64,000 nucleotides of DNA from Flexibacter flexilis DSM 6793 (GCF_900112255.1 NZ_FOLE01000001.1:372001-436000); one strand, 5' to 3'. Counted from the stretch's first letter, positions 1-8,777 are shown. The notes: generated by a model from the sequence alone, not told the origin. Translations and numbers: made by a program.

Positions 1-1
1 A

Positions 2-1249
2 ATCACGATACAAAACGGAGTGTTACAAGTTCCAAATACTCCAGTGATTCCTTTCATCGAAGGCGACGGTACGGGCGCAGATATTTGGGCTGCTTCTGTG
101 CGTGTGTTCGACGCAGCAGTAGAAAAAGCATATAACGGCAAAAAGAAAATACAATGGAAAGAAGTGTTGGCTGGTGAAAAATCGTTCAACCAAACTGGCA
201 ACTGGCTTCCAACAGAAACCCTTGATGCTTTCCGTGAGTATTTGGTAGGTATCAAAGGCCCTCTTACTACGCCTGTGGGTGGTGGTATCCGTTCCCTGAA
301 CGTGGCATTGCGCCAAGAATTAGACCTTTACGCTTGCTTGCGTCCTGTGCGTTGGTTTGAAGGCGTGCCTTCGCCAGTGAAAGAGCCAAATCTTTGTGAT
401 ATGGTAATCTTCCGCGAAAACACAGAAGATATTTACGCAGGTATCGAATATATGGCGGGAACGCCTGAAGTAGCTAAGTTGTTGGCTTTCTTGCAAAACG
501 AATTTAAAGTAAACAAAATCCGTTTCCCTGAATCTTCTTCACTTGGCATTAAGCCAGTGTCTAAAGAAGGTACAGAGCGTTTGGTTCGTTCGGCTATCGA
601 ATACGCACTTACGCACAAAAAACCTTCGGTTACTATCGTGCACAAAGGTAACATCATGAAGTTTACGGAAGGTGCTTTCAAAACTTGGGGTTACGAGTTG
701 GCTGAAAGAGAATTTGGCGACAAAGTTTACACTTGGAATCAGTACGACCAATTGGCCAAAACTGACAAAGCAGCAGCCGACAAAGCGTTGGCCGATGCAA
801 CGAAAGAAGGTAAACTTATCGTGAAAGATTCGATTGCAGATGCTTTCTTGCAACAAATCTTGTTGCGTCCAGCCGAATATTCGGTAATCGCAACGCTTAA
901 CCTAAACGGCGACTATATTTCTGATGCGTTGGCGGCTATCGTTGGCGGTATCGGTATCGCTCCAGGTGCAAACATCAACTACGTTTCGGGTCACGCTATT
1001 TTTGAAGCAACACACGGAACAGCTCCAAAATACGCAGGTTTGGATAAAGTAAATCCAGGTTCTGTGATTTTGTCGGGCGCGATGATGTTCGAATACATGG
1101 GCTGGCAAGAAGCTGCCGACCTTATCTACAAAGGTTTGGAAGCCTCTATCGCCTCTAAGCGTGTAACTTATGATTTCGAACGCCTAATGTCTGGCGCAAC
1201 GCTACTCAAATGTTCTGAGTTCGGTTCGGAAATCATCAAAAATATGTAA
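2..1249 (+). CDS. icd: NADP-dependent isocitrate dehydrogenase, 5' end outside window
   Basis: This enzyme oxidatively decarboxylates isocitrate to 2-oxoglutarate in the TCA cycle and makes NADPH in the cytoplasm. The GTG at 20 is not the true start. The frame is open to the left edge and the residues before it (ITIQNG) match the usual N-terminal ITLQNG, so the gene begins before the window. The [12 protein letters not shown] segment carries the serine that IDH kinase phosphorylates in E. coli. The HGTAPKYAG lysine and tyrosine, and the tyrosine and arginine of VTYDFERLM, are the NADP-specificity residues, so NADP is the expected cofactor. The C-terminus is complete and is followed by a strong terminator. 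Confidence 0.96.
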   Translation: MTIQNGVLQVPNTPVIPFIEGDGTGADIWAASVRVFDAAVEKAYNGKKKIQWKEVLAGEKSFNQTGNWLPTETLDAFREYLVGIKGPLTTPVGGGIRSLNVALRQELDLYACLRPVRWFEGVPSPVKEPNLCDMVIFRENTEDIYAGIEYMAGTPEVAKLLAFLQNEFKVNKIRFPESSSLGIKPVSKEGTERLVRSAIEYALTHKKPSVTIVHKGNIMKFTEGAFKTWGYELAEREFGDKVYTWNQYDQLAKTDKAAADKALADATKEGKLIVKDSIADAFLQQILLRPAEYSVIATLNLNGDYISDALAAIVGGIGIAPGANINYVSGHAIFEATHGTAPKYAGLDKVNPGSVILSGAMMFEYMGWQEAADLIYKGLEASIASKRVTYDFERLMSGATLLKCSEFGSEIIKNM

Positions 1250-1285
1250 TTGATAAACAACCTTTCGGGTTTTATCTTTATAAAA

Positions 1286-1325
1286 AAACAGCCTTCGCCC
1301 TTAAAAAGTGAAGGCTGTTTTTTTA
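1286..1325 (+). terminator. Rho-independent terminator of icd
   Basis: Perfect stem AACAGCCTTC/GAAGGCTGTT (1287-1296 with 1310-1319), followed by a T run. Confidence 0.9.
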
Positions 1326-1355
1326 TATTTATGGCTCAATAAAAATCCTATTCTT

Positions 1356-1754
1356 ATGCCAATTCTTAATTTGAAAGTAAGCGGCGAGGCCTCCGACGCA
1401 CTCGCCCAAACACTGGCCAACGACCTGACAGACCTTACGGCTGAGTTTTTGAAAAAGAAACCCGAAGTAACAGCGATTACAGTGGCTTTTGTACCAGAAA
1501 ATCAATGGTTTGTAAACCGCCAAACGCTCGCGACACTGGGACTAAAAAGTTTTTATTTGGATATAAAAGTAACCGAATCCACGAACCTCAAAGACGAAAA
1601 AGAGCAATACATCGCCGCCGTTTTTGAACGTATGCAACAACGTTTGGGCGCGTTGCATTCCGAAAGTTATGTGTATGTGGAAGAAGTAAAAGCCGATTCG
1701 TATGGCTTCGGCGGCCTCACGCAAGAGTATCGTTATGTGAAGGCTAAATTTTAG
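1356..1754 (+). CDS. Tautomerase family protein (4-oxalocrotonate tautomerase/MIF fold)
   Basis: A small cytoplasmic protein of 132 residues. The ATG at 1356 is chosen because it gives MPILNLKVSG, which exposes Pro as residue 2. In the tautomerase superfamily that proline becomes the N-terminal catalytic base once Met is removed. An ATG 48 bases upstream lies inside the icd terminator and can be discounted. The length fits a MIF-like subunit made of two beta-alpha-beta units. The substrate is unknown. The gene stands alone between two terminators, so context gives no pathway. Confidence 0.75.
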   Translation: MPILNLKVSGEASDALAQTLANDLTDLTAEFLKKKPEVTAITVAFVPENQWFVNRQTLATLGLKSFYLDIKVTESTNLKDEKEQYIAAVFERMQQRLGALHSESYVYVEEVKADSYGFGGLTQEYRYVKAKF

Positions 1755-1777
1755 TTTATTCTCAAAAATATCAAAAT

Positions 1778-1812
1778 TAAAAAGGTTTGTGAAGACACAC
1801 AGACCTTTTTCT
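1778..1812 (+). terminator. Terminator after the tautomerase gene
   Basis: Stem AAAGGTTTGTG/CACAGACCTTT with one G-T pair, loop around 1792-1797, then a T run. Confidence 0.8.
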
Positions 1813-1837
1813 TCATCTGAAAAATTTAGTTAAAAAA

Positions 1838-2446
1838 ATGGAAAATCAAGACCACTATAAAGCACTTATCGACTATTTCAAACAAATCACGACTTTAGAT
1901 GAAAATGAAGAACAATTGGTTCGTGAGTTATTTGTTTATAATAGCTATAACCGTAAAGAATTCTTATTGAAAGAGGGCGAAATATGCCGTCAATTTAATT
2001 TTATTATCAGAGGTTGTATGCGTATGTATTTGGTGGATGATAAAGCCAATATGCATATTTTACAATTTGCTGCCGAAAATTGGATAATGGTAGATGCGCT
2101 GAGTTTTCGTGAAAAAAACGCATCAAGGCTCTATATTGATACGCTTGAAAAAACGGAATTGCTCTACATCACACCCGAAAACCTCAAATTGCTGTACCAT
2201 AAAGCTCCTAAATTTAACTGTATTATTCGGGAACTTTTGGAACGTCATGTGGTAGCTCTTCAAAAGAGATTGTTACAATACATGAGTTCATCGGGCGAGG
2301 AACGTTACTTGTCTTTTTTGAAAACCTATTCTCAATTTTCAAATAGACTCCCCCAAACGCAAATTGCCGCTTATTTGGGTATAACCCCCGAACATTTAAG
2401 CAAAATCCGAAACGATATCGCAAAATCCAAAAAATTTACTTCTTAA
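1838..2446 (+). CDS. Crp/Fnr family transcriptional regulator
   Basis: 202 residues with an N-terminal cyclic-nucleotide-binding-like beta-roll (about 25-125, including LLKEGEICRQFNFIIRGCMR) and a C-terminal winged helix (about 150-198). The recognition helix region is LPQTQIAAYLGITPEHLSKIR. The roll lacks the complete E. coli CRP cAMP-binding signature, and no Fnr-type N-terminal cysteine cluster is present, so the ligand is unknown. Regulators of this type are common in Bacteroidota beside small redox operons. The two promoters just downstream both carry a CRP-spaced dyad at about -41.5 (see findings), which makes this protein the obvious candidate activator. Its stop codon lies inside the first dyad. 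Confidence 0.9.
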   Translation: MENQDHYKALIDYFKQITTLDENEEQLVRELFVYNSYNRKEFLLKEGEICRQFNFIIRGCMRMYLVDDKANMHILQFAAENWIMVDALSFREKNASRLYIDTLEKTELLYITPENLKLLYHKAPKFNCIIRELLERHVVALQKRLLQYMSSSGEERYLSFLKTYSQFSNRLPQTQIAAYLGITPEHLSKIRNDIAKSKKFTS

Positions 2447-2487
2447 GATAGATTAAGGGTGAGTCATTTTTGAGGGCTCTACCTTTG
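2442..2487 (+). promoter_or_regulatory. Dyad operator plus Bacteroidota -7 box upstream of the quinone reductase gene
   Basis: CTTAA-GATAGA-TTAAG (2442-2457, centre 2449.5) is followed by TACCTTTG at 2480-2487, a match to TAnnTTTG. The dyad centre is 30.5 bp before the box, which puts it at about -41.5 to -43. No clear -33 TTTG is present, as expected for activator-dependent transcription. Confidence 0.6.
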
Positions 2488-2512
2488 CATGGTCGATTTA
2501 AAGTAAAAGGAC

Positions 2513-3085
2513 ATGCAAAAAGTATTAATCGTCTCAGGACACCCGAATTTAGAAAATTCGCACGCCAACAAAACCGTTTTAGAACAAACCTTACAGCTAA
2601 TTCCTGATGCAGAAGTTAGCCGATTGGATTTGCTTTATTCCGATTTTAAAATTGATGTAAAAGCAGAACAAGAAAAGCTCATCAATGCGGATATTGTCAT
2701 TTGGCAATTTCCTTTCTATTGGTATGCCTTACCTGCGCTAATGAAAAAATATTTGGATGATGTTTATGTTTTCGGATTTGCTCACGGCGTTGGTGGCGAC
2801 AAATTGAAAGGCAAAACGCTAATCCTATCATTTACGACAGGAGCACCAGAAGAGTTGTATGATTATGGGAAGGCCATGAATTACCCAATTGATGATTTTT
2901 TACCTTCTCTTATTCAGGTTGCCAAGCTTTGTCAGATGGAAATGCAAGAACCCATTTACTCGATGGGAATGCAATATATTCCTAATGTTTATCCCATTGA
3001 AGCATTGGAAACGCTTAAAGCAAAATCCAAATCCCATGCAGAGAAATTAGCAACTCTTGTGCACAAAATCTATTCCTTAAGATAG
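2513..3085 (+). CDS. NAD(P)H-dependent oxidoreductase, flavodoxin-like fold
   Basis: 190 residues of the flavodoxin_2 family (NQO1/MdaB/KefF-like), which are FMN- or FAD-dependent quinone reductases acting as soluble dimers. Visible features are the N-terminal strand VLIVSGHPN followed by the phosphate-binding loop, the WQFPFYWYALPALMKKYLDDV segment with conserved aromatic residues, and LILSFTTGAPEE. It probably reduces quinones or nitro/azo-type electrophiles by two electrons. It lies 66 bp after the Crp/Fnr gene with its own promoter, and a second copy of that promoter type follows it. The set looks like a small electrophile or redox-stress regulon. Confidence 0.87.
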   Translation: MQKVLIVSGHPNLENSHANKTVLEQTLQLIPDAEVSRLDLLYSDFKIDVKAEQEKLINADIVIWQFPFYWYALPALMKKYLDDVYVFGFAHGVGGDKLKGKTLILSFTTGAPEELYDYGKAMNYPIDDFLPSLIQVAKLCQMEMQEPIYSMGMQYIPNVYPIEALETLKAKSKSHAEKLATLVHKIYSLR

Positions 3086-3121
3086 ATTAAGGGTAGGGCA
3101 TTCTCGCATACTTTACCTTTG
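3075..3121 (+). promoter_or_regulatory. Second dyad operator plus -7 box, upstream of the isomerase-like gene
   Basis: CCTTAA-GATAGA-TTAAGG (3075-3092, centre 3083.5), then TACCTTTG at 3114-3121. The centre-to-box distance is again exactly 30.5 bp. The dyad and its GATAGA core match the copy at 2442, while the bases between dyad and box differ. Confidence 0.62.
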
Positions 3122-3167
3122 TGGTATTAAAAAAAACAATTTATATCAATCAAAAATCTTCAAAAAA

Positions 3168-3428
3168 ATGAAAAGAATTATTTTAAACATTCGTTGCGAA
3201 CTTGATAAAGTTCCGAACATTGACGTGTTACTTCCACAAGAATTTGCAAGAGGTGAAGAGTTGAAGCAAGAAGGAATAATGGAGCATCTGTTTGTAACAG
3301 AAGGAAGAATGGGTGCTGTGCTTGTTTTCAAAGATGTAGATGAAGCGAAAGCAAAAGAAATCGCCGCTACATTTCCTCTCTTTAAATATTTTGATACTCA
3401 ATATATCACAGTAGAGAAATATTATTAA
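3168..3428 (+). CDS. Muconolactone isomerase-like small protein
   Basis: 86 residues with a ferredoxin-like dimeric alpha/beta barrel pattern. It contains RGEELKQEGIMEHLFVTEGR and a C-terminal FPLFKYFDTQYITVEKYY, which resembles the LPLFPYMDIEV region of muconolactone delta-isomerase. Members outside catabolic operons have no assigned reaction, and no other aromatic-degradation gene lies nearby. It shares the dyad/-7 promoter architecture of the preceding quinone reductase gene and is therefore probably co-regulated with it. Confidence 0.6.
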   Translation: MKRIILNIRCELDKVPNIDVLLPQEFARGEELKQEGIMEHLFVTEGRMGAVLVFKDVDEAKAKEIAATFPLFKYFDTQYITVEKYY

Positions 3429-3444
3429 TACCTAAACGCAAAAA

Positions 3445-3496
3445 AGACGGCTTACGCAGATAATGGCATAAAACAATAATCTGCGTAAGTTTTTTG
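3445..3496 (+). terminator. Terminator after the isomerase-like gene
   Basis: Perfect 11-bp stem CTTACGCAGAT/ATCTGCGTAAG (3451-3461 with 3479-3489), followed by TTTTTT. Confidence 0.85.
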
Positions 3497-3526
3497 CATT
3501 TAAAGTGTAATTAAATTAAATATACA

Positions 3527-4471
3527 ATGACAAAAATACCTAAAATAGCATTAGGAACGTGGTCTTGGGGTGCAGGATTTGCAGGAAGTGACCAAGTTTT
3601 TGGAAATAATTTAAGTGTTGAAGAATTACAGCCAGTATTCAAGACCGCCATCGAATCAGGATTAAATCTTTGGGACACCGCCTTAGTGTACGGAATGGGT
3701 TCTTCTGAAAAAGCATTGGGCGAATTTGTGAAACAATACCCTCGTGAAGAATTGATTTTATCCACCAAATTCACGCCTCAGTTGGCAAAAGAAGTAGAAA
3801 ATCCAATTGAAGAAATGCTTAATAGTAGTCTGGATAATCTCGGTACTGATTTTGTCGATTTCTATTGGATTCATAATCCCGTAGGAGCTCCTAACTGGGT
3901 TGCGGGGATGATACCTTTATTGAAAAGCGGAAAAATAAAACAAATAGGTGTTTCTAATCATAATCTGGCGCAGATTAAAGAAGCGAATGACATTTTAGCA
4001 ACAGAAGGTTTTAAAATTTCTGCCGTCCAAAACCATTATAGTTTATTATATCGTTTTTCTGAAGATACTGGTATTTTAGATTATTGTAACGAAAATGGTA
4101 TAATATTTTTCTCTTATATGGTATTGGAACAAGGGGCATTGTCAGGAAATTACAACACCCAAAATCCATTACCTGAAAACAGTGATAGAGGTAAAATCTA
4201 TAATAAAATTCTTCCACAGTTAGAAGAATTAATGAATGCCATACGCGAAATTGGTGATAGTAAAAACGCATCGGTTGCGCAAATTGTGATGGCTTGGGCT
4301 ATTGCCAAAAATACCTTACCAATTATCGGCGTTACTAAAATCAAACAAGTAGAGGACGCGGTTAAAGCAACCACTATTCTATTGTCTCAGGAAGAAATGG
4401 AACGAATTGAAATTTTGGCTGCGCAAGCTAACGTGGATACCAAAGCCTCTTGGGAAAAATTAATGAGTTAG
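3527..4471 (+). CDS. Aldo/keto reductase
   Basis: 314 residues forming a (beta/alpha)8 NADPH-dependent carbonyl reductase. The catalytic tetrad is visible as D50 (NLWDTALVYG), Y55, K81 (STKF) and H116 (WIHN). The C-terminal IIGVTKIKQVEDAVKA is the cofactor phosphate-binding stretch typical of the family. The substrate cannot be read from sequence. The gene follows the Crp/Fnr-quinone reductase-isomerase group but is separated from it by a terminator and lacks the dyad, so it may be regulated independently. Confidence 0.9.
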   Translation: MTKIPKIALGTWSWGAGFAGSDQVFGNNLSVEELQPVFKTAIESGLNLWDTALVYGMGSSEKALGEFVKQYPREELILSTKFTPQLAKEVENPIEEMLNSSLDNLGTDFVDFYWIHNPVGAPNWVAGMIPLLKSGKIKQIGVSNHNLAQIKEANDILATEGFKISAVQNHYSLLYRFSEDTGILDYCNENGIIFFSYMVLEQGALSGNYNTQNPLPENSDRGKIYNKILPQLEELMNAIREIGDSKNASVAQIVMAWAIAKNTLPIIGVTKIKQVEDAVKATTILLSQEEMERIEILAAQANVDTKASWEKLMS

Positions 4472-4563
4472 TTGCATGTGATAAGGGATATACAAACCAG
4501 AGAATTGAGTATTTAGGTATTTTCCCAAAACGTCATACAGCATAGGTGACCCGTGTTGCCAAC

Positions 4564-4606
4564 AAAAAAACCGATAAAACTGCCAAGTCTTATCGGTTTT
4601 TTTTAT
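4564..4606. terminator. Bidirectional terminator between convergent genes
   Basis: Stem AAACCGATAA/TTATCGGTTT (4568-4577 with 4590-4599), flanked by A and T runs. It serves the aldo/keto reductase on plus and the small secreted protein gene on minus. Confidence 0.85.
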
Positions 4607-4615
4607 TTATTAAAA

Positions 4616-5002
4616 CTATTTTTTCTTGATTTTGAGCAAGCCTTTTTCCATTTCCACGACCTCTACTTTGTAGCTTTGGCCATCGTCTAAAAGCATTTCC
4701 AATTCGCCATCTTTGTAACGCCAACGTCCTTTGCGGGCTTCGTTGCCGTCTGCGGCTGCAATGGGACGGTCTATAAACGTACCATCGGACGAAATCGTAA
4801 ATCCACGACGACCACGCGAAGGCGGAAACGAAAAAGTTTCATCTCTGAAAACCGTCAGGCCGTCTTTGTCTTCTTCATAAGAATGTTTCCAAGTCGTGAA
4901 TAAATATTGCATATTTTGCTGGTCTTTTCCGCCACCGCCACAACGCCCCGCCGTAAGGCTCAGGCTTGCCAGCAACAGCACCACTAAAAATAGATTTTTC
5001 AT
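4616..5002 (-). CDS. Small secreted protein, lipocalin-like
   Basis: 128 residues starting with an N-terminal signal sequence (MKNLFLVVLLLASLSLTAG). The cysteine that follows sits after Arg, which breaks the lipobox, so lipoprotein processing is doubtful. The mature part (FTTWKHSYEEDKDGL..., FSFPPSRGRRGFTISSDGTF, KGRWRYKDGELEMLLDDGQSYKVEVVEM) has the alternating strand pattern of short lipocalin-like proteins of Bacteroidota. No function is assigned. It is the last of three minus-strand envelope genes, with 92 bp between it and the barrel protein gene. Confidence 0.65.
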   Translation of the reverse strand: MKNLFLVVLLLASLSLTAGRCGGGGKDQQNMQYLFTTWKHSYEEDKDGLTVFRDETFSFPPSRGRRGFTISSDGTFIDRPIAAADGNEARKGRWRYKDGELEMLLDDGQSYKVEVVEMEKGLLKIKKK

Positions 5003-5094
5003 AAGGTTTTATAACATTTGGTTCGGTGCAAACATACACGAAATCCTGATAAAACAAACCCCATGCCACGACTTTTGGGCAGCCTTATGCTCGA

Positions 5095-5742
5095 CTAAAA
5101 ATAAAACTGCGCCGATAGGTTCAGGTTGCCGATGAGGCCATAATCGTAATCACGTGATGTATAATTGCCCAAATCTGGTCTGTCTTGGTATTTATAATTC
5201 GTGTATTTGAAATGCAATACGGAGGTTTCAATGCTAAATTTTGGTGTTATAAAATAGGCTAACCCCAAATTTACGCCAGCCGAATAAGTATCTAAGTTGC
5301 CTTTATTTGTATCTGTTATCCCACTATTGCTATAAGAATTATCCGATTTTAAACGACCCATCCCCGCGTTTGCTTGCCCCAAAACGAATAATTTATTATC
5401 CCAAATAGGATGATAATATCGCGAAAATATATTTACCGTATAGTTACTTTGGATTGTTTCGTATTCGCTTTCACCTAAAAAAACGCTTGCTGATTTTTGA
5501 TAATTTCTGGTACGGCCAATATCGAATCCTAAACCTACTGACAAATTCTCTAAGATGAAATAACTGCCAGATATTGAGCCATTCAGTTCTGTATTTCTGT
5601 ATTTGGTTTCCGAGTGCTGATACCTTTGTCCCCACAAACCGAAACCTGCGCTTACTGCTTTTGTGCCTGCGGCTATTTGGGCATTGGCTGCACTAAAAAT
5701 AGTTAAAAACAATACGACGATTAAAGATATATTTTTTTTCAT
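5095..5742 (-). CDS. Outer membrane beta-barrel protein
   Basis: 215 residues with signal peptide MKKNISLIVVLFLTIFSAANA, alternating amphipathic strands and a terminal aromatic LSAQFYF, which is the outer-membrane barrel insertion signal. The size fits an eight-stranded barrel. It is a paralog of the next gene upstream (both contain KFS-ETSVL and GLGFDIGR/GLGYAH-type strands), 32 bp away, so the two probably form an operon produced by tandem duplication. No catalytic motif is visible, and its role is structural or unknown. Confidence 0.8.
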   Translation of the reverse strand: MKKNISLIVVLFLTIFSAANAQIAAGTKAVSAGFGLWGQRYQHSETKYRNTELNGSISGSYFILENLSVGLGFDIGRTRNYQKSASVFLGESEYETIQSNYTVNIFSRYYHPIWDNKLFVLGQANAGMGRLKSDNSYSNSGITDTNKGNLDTYSAGVNLGLAYFITPKFSIETSVLHFKYTNYKYQDRPDLGNYTSRDYDYGLIGNLNLSAQFYF

Positions 5743-5774
5743 TGTTGAAATTTTATGTTAGAAAGCACCAAATT

Positions 5775-6596
5775 TTATTTGAAGAAATATTTAACAGCCA
5801 GATTCAGGTTCAGAAATGCACCATATTCCCAAAACTCAAGCTGCGATGGTTTTCCTGAATCATAATCATAACCTTCAAAGTCGTGTGGTTTTTGTTTGGT
5901 ATATCTGACATTGAGCACAGAGGTTTCTACACTAAAGTTCGGAGAAATAAAGTAGGCAATGCCTGCATCTGCTTGTACAACAAGATTTGTGCTTTTATAT
6001 TTTTGGGTATAGCCGCCTTCATGGCTGAAGAAGCTAACATTACTGGTATCTGAAGTCCAGAATAGGCTGTTGTGTACAGTGTGATCACTTGTATATTTTA
6101 CTTTATTGAATGAATAAAGGCCACTTAGTTGCCCGAAAGCATACCATTTACCTTCTTTGATAGGGAAATAGTAACGCCCAAAAAGACCTACTGATGAGGT
6201 TGTTATAGTGTTTTTGACGGTAGTATTTGAATATCCTGTTGTATTGTATTTTAAATAATCTACCGAATAATTTCGTTTATCTGCACTGTGCGCATACCCA
6301 AGACCAACTTGCCCACCAACAAGCAGGTTTTTGGCAATAAAATAGCCTGCTGAAAGATTAAGGTTAATCTCTTGATTTCTAACCTTCTGCTCATTGTGGT
6401 TTTTCGTGGTAGTGACTGTATCTAATGATAGAATAGGATATGTGGTATATACCCCATCGTATATTCGTGATGAATTATTGTTTTTACTATCGTAGGAGAT
6501 GCCTACGCCCAGCATTTTAGTACCTTTTTCGGTTTGGGCAGAAACCAAGCCGCTGGCAGAGAGTAGCACACCGAGTGCTAACGCGTGTTTTTTCAT
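5775..6596 (-). CDS. Outer membrane beta-barrel protein, paralog
   Basis: 273 residues with signal peptide MKKHALALGVLLSASGLVSAQ, Tyr/Asn-rich strands and a C-terminal LAVKYFFK. It resembles the 215-residue neighbour but has longer loops, for example the stretch around YTTYPILSLDTVTTT. It is the probable first gene of the pair. A weak -7-like TAGTTTCG lies on the minus strand at 6640-6647. Function unknown. Confidence 0.8.
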   Translation of the reverse strand: MKKHALALGVLLSASGLVSAQTEKGTKMLGVGISYDSKNNNSSRIYDGVYTTYPILSLDTVTTTKNHNEQKVRNQEINLNLSAGYFIAKNLLVGGQVGLGYAHSADKRNYSVDYLKYNTTGYSNTTVKNTITTSSVGLFGRYYFPIKEGKWYAFGQLSGLYSFNKVKYTSDHTVHNSLFWTSDTSNVSFFSHEGGYTQKYKSTNLVVQADAGIAYFISPNFSVETSVLNVRYTKQKPHDFEGYDYDSGKPSQLEFWEYGAFLNLNLAVKYFFK

Positions 6597-6705
6597 TGTT
6601 TTAAAAGAATTTGTTTAAATATTTTAAAAAAAATAGGCCACGAAACTATAATTATATTGTTTCATAAGCAAATAATTAGTTTTAAGAAACAGGCTATAAA
6701 AAAGG

Positions 6706-7176
6706 ATGCAAATCATAGAAACAAGCCCAACAGACGCGCAAGCAGCTCCATTATTAGAGGCACTTTCTCAAATTTTATATACAAAAGTAGGGAGCAGTGG
6801 CCAAGCCTCTTTTCGCGATTGGCAGGAGAGCGACCCCAGCCATGTATTTGTTGTATTGTTTAATGAAAATGAAGCCGTAGGTTGCGGTGCGATTCGGCCT
6901 ATTATGTCGCAAGTGGCGGAGCTAAAACGAATGTATGCCAAACATAGCAGGAAAGGGATTGGCGAGGCCATACTCCGTTATTTGGAAGCAAAAGCTCAGG
7001 CACTTGGCTACACCCAAATTTGGTTGGAAACCCGCAAAATAAACACCCAAGCGTGCCGTTTTTATGAAAGAAATAATTACGCAGTAATTGAAAATTATGG
7101 ACAATATGTCGGCAATAACAATGCTGTTTGCTTTGGGAAAAGAATAGACGATTTGGTATCTGAAAAAGAATTATAA
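6706..7176 (+). CDS. GNAT family N-acetyltransferase
   Basis: 156 residues. Acetyl-CoA-binding motif A is visible as AELKRMYAKHSRKGIGEAIL (about 75-95), and motif B as RFYERNNYAVIENYGQY. It is a paralog of the protein encoded at 27769-28227 in the same window, which shares the unusual ending YGQYxGxxNxVC. The acceptor substrate is unknown. The gene is monocistronic, between the divergent barrel genes and glutamate dehydrogenase. Confidence 0.85.
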   Translation: MQIIETSPTDAQAAPLLEALSQILYTKVGSSGQASFRDWQESDPSHVFVVLFNENEAVGCGAIRPIMSQVAELKRMYAKHSRKGIGEAILRYLEAKAQALGYTQIWLETRKINTQACRFYERNNYAVIENYGQYVGNNNAVCFGKRIDDLVSEKEL

Positions 7177-7270
7177 AAATATTTTATTGAAATAAATATT
7201 GATTTTCAGGTGTTTGAATATTGCTAAATTTCTTACGCAAAGGTTTGCGATTTTAATTCTGACTAAAAAC

Positions 7271-7299
7271 TTTGAGATTAAGAAATATTGCTATTTTTG
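7271..7299 (+). promoter_or_regulatory. Bacteroidota promoter for glutamate dehydrogenase
   Basis: TTTG at 7271-7274, 17 bases, then TATTTTTG at 7292-7299, matching TTTG-N17-20-TAnnTTTG. Transcription should start near 7305, leaving a leader of about 60 bases. Confidence 0.65.
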
Positions 7300-7364
7300 C
7301 GCCAAATTAAGCAACGTAGTACACCATAATTTTTTACCAAAAATAAACATTAACAATTTTTAAT

Positions 7365-8642
7365 ATGGCTAGTTATATAGAACCTGCTCCGATAAAGGAC
7401 AAGGAAAATCCGTTTGAGTCTATGATGTCCCGCTTCGATTTGGCTGCCCAAATCTTAGGCTTAGACGATGCGACTTATAACGTACTAAAAACCCCAATGA
7501 AACAAGTAATCGTTTCGTTGCCAATCACTATGGACGACGGAGCGGTAAAAGTATTTGAAGGCTATCGCGTAATTCACTCCAACATTTTAGGCCCAGCCAA
7601 AGGCGGTATCCGCTTCGACATGGACGTAAACATCAACGAAGTAAAAGCCCTTGCCGCTTGGATGACTTGGAAGTGTGCCGTAGTAGATATTCCTTACGGT
7701 GGTGCTAAAGGTGGCGTAACTTGCAACCCACGTGCTATGTCCGCTGGCGAAATCGAGCGTTTGATGCGTGCTTACACAACGGCCATGCTTGATATTTTTG
7801 GCCCAGATAAAGATATTCCTGCCCCAGATATGGGTACAGGTCCTCGCGAAATGGCGTGGTTGATGGATGAGTTCTCGAAAGCGCACGGCACGACCATCAA
7901 TGCGGTAGTAACAGGTAAACCGTTGGTTTTGGGTGGCTCTTTGGGTCGTGTGGAAGCCACAGGACGCGGCGTAATGGTTTCGGCTTTTGCGGCAATGGAA
8001 AAAATGAAAATCAATCCTTACGGAGCTACTTGCGCCGTACAAGGCTTTGGTAACGTTGGTTCTATTTCGGCGAAATTATTACACGAAAGAGGCGTAAAAG
8101 TAGTGGCTATCAGCGATATTTCGGGAGCTTACTACAACGAAAACGGTATTGACATCACGGCGGCTTTGGCTTACCGCGACCTTAACAAAGGCACGTTGGA
8201 AGGCTTCAAAGATGCAGAGAAAATCTCTAACGAAGATTTGCTTACACTTGAAGTTGATGTGTTGGTACCAGCAGCGAAAGAAGACGTAATTACAGTGGAA
8301 AATGCGCCACGTATTCGCGCCAAACTTATCGTAGAAGGTGCAAACGGCCCAACTTCAGCGAAAGCCGATGCCATCTTGCGCGACAAAGGTATCATGGCTG
8401 TGCCTGATATTTTGGCGAACGCTGGCGGTGTAACGGTATCGTATTTTGAATGGGTACAAAACCGTTTGGGCTACAAATGGGGGCTTGACCGCGTAAACCG
8501 CCGTTGCGACCGTATCATGAAAGATGCTTTCGAAAAAGTTTATACTACCGCCGAAAAACATAATCAATCTATGCGTATCGGTGCGTATATCGTATCTATC
8601 GATAAAGTAGCGCAAACATACCAATTGCGCGGACGCTTCTAA
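7365..8642 (+). CDS. Glu/Leu/Phe/Val dehydrogenase family (glutamate dehydrogenase)
   Basis: 425 residues. The enzyme interconverts glutamate and 2-oxoglutarate plus ammonia. The substrate-binding lysines are in place: K79 (GPAKGGIRF), K103 (TWKCAV) and catalytic K115 (PYGGAKGGV). The Rossmann signature is VQGFGNVGS near 225. The length matches the hexameric NAD-type enzymes rather than the 450-residue NADP biosynthetic form. Specificity for glutamate over branched amino acids is likely but was not proved here. A good promoter lies about 70 bp upstream and a strong terminator follows. Confidence 0.93.
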   Translation: MASYIEPAPIKDKENPFESMMSRFDLAAQILGLDDATYNVLKTPMKQVIVSLPITMDDGAVKVFEGYRVIHSNILGPAKGGIRFDMDVNINEVKALAAWMTWKCAVVDIPYGGAKGGVTCNPRAMSAGEIERLMRAYTTAMLDIFGPDKDIPAPDMGTGPREMAWLMDEFSKAHGTTINAVVTGKPLVLGGSLGRVEATGRGVMVSAFAAMEKMKINPYGATCAVQGFGNVGSISAKLLHERGVKVVAISDISGAYYNENGIDITAALAYRDLNKGTLEGFKDAEKISNEDLLTLEVDVLVPAAKEDVITVENAPRIRAKLIVEGANGPTSAKADAILRDKGIMAVPDILANAGGVTVSYFEWVQNRLGYKWGLDRVNRRCDRIMKDAFEKVYTTAEKHNQSMRIGAYIVSIDKVAQTYQLRGRF

Positions 8643-8659
8643 GATTTGTTTTTTATCAA

Positions 8660-8699
8660 AAAAAACTCCGTAACACCAAAAGCGTTGCGGAGTTTTTTT
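8660..8699 (+). terminator. Terminator of the glutamate dehydrogenase gene
   Basis: Stem AACTCCGTAAC/GTTGCGGAGTT followed by seven Ts. The same stem sequence, nearly exact, recurs at 24931-24974. Confidence 0.88.
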
Positions 8700-8777
8700 G
8701 TGCCTGCAACAGCATAAATGGCTTTATTCCGAAGAACAAAGCCATTTATTTAAAAGAATATTTATTGATTAAACTAC

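Noticed and set aside
4616-5002. Lipoprotein assignment for the small secreted protein
   Set aside because: The cysteine after the signal is preceded by Arg, which does not fit the lipobox.
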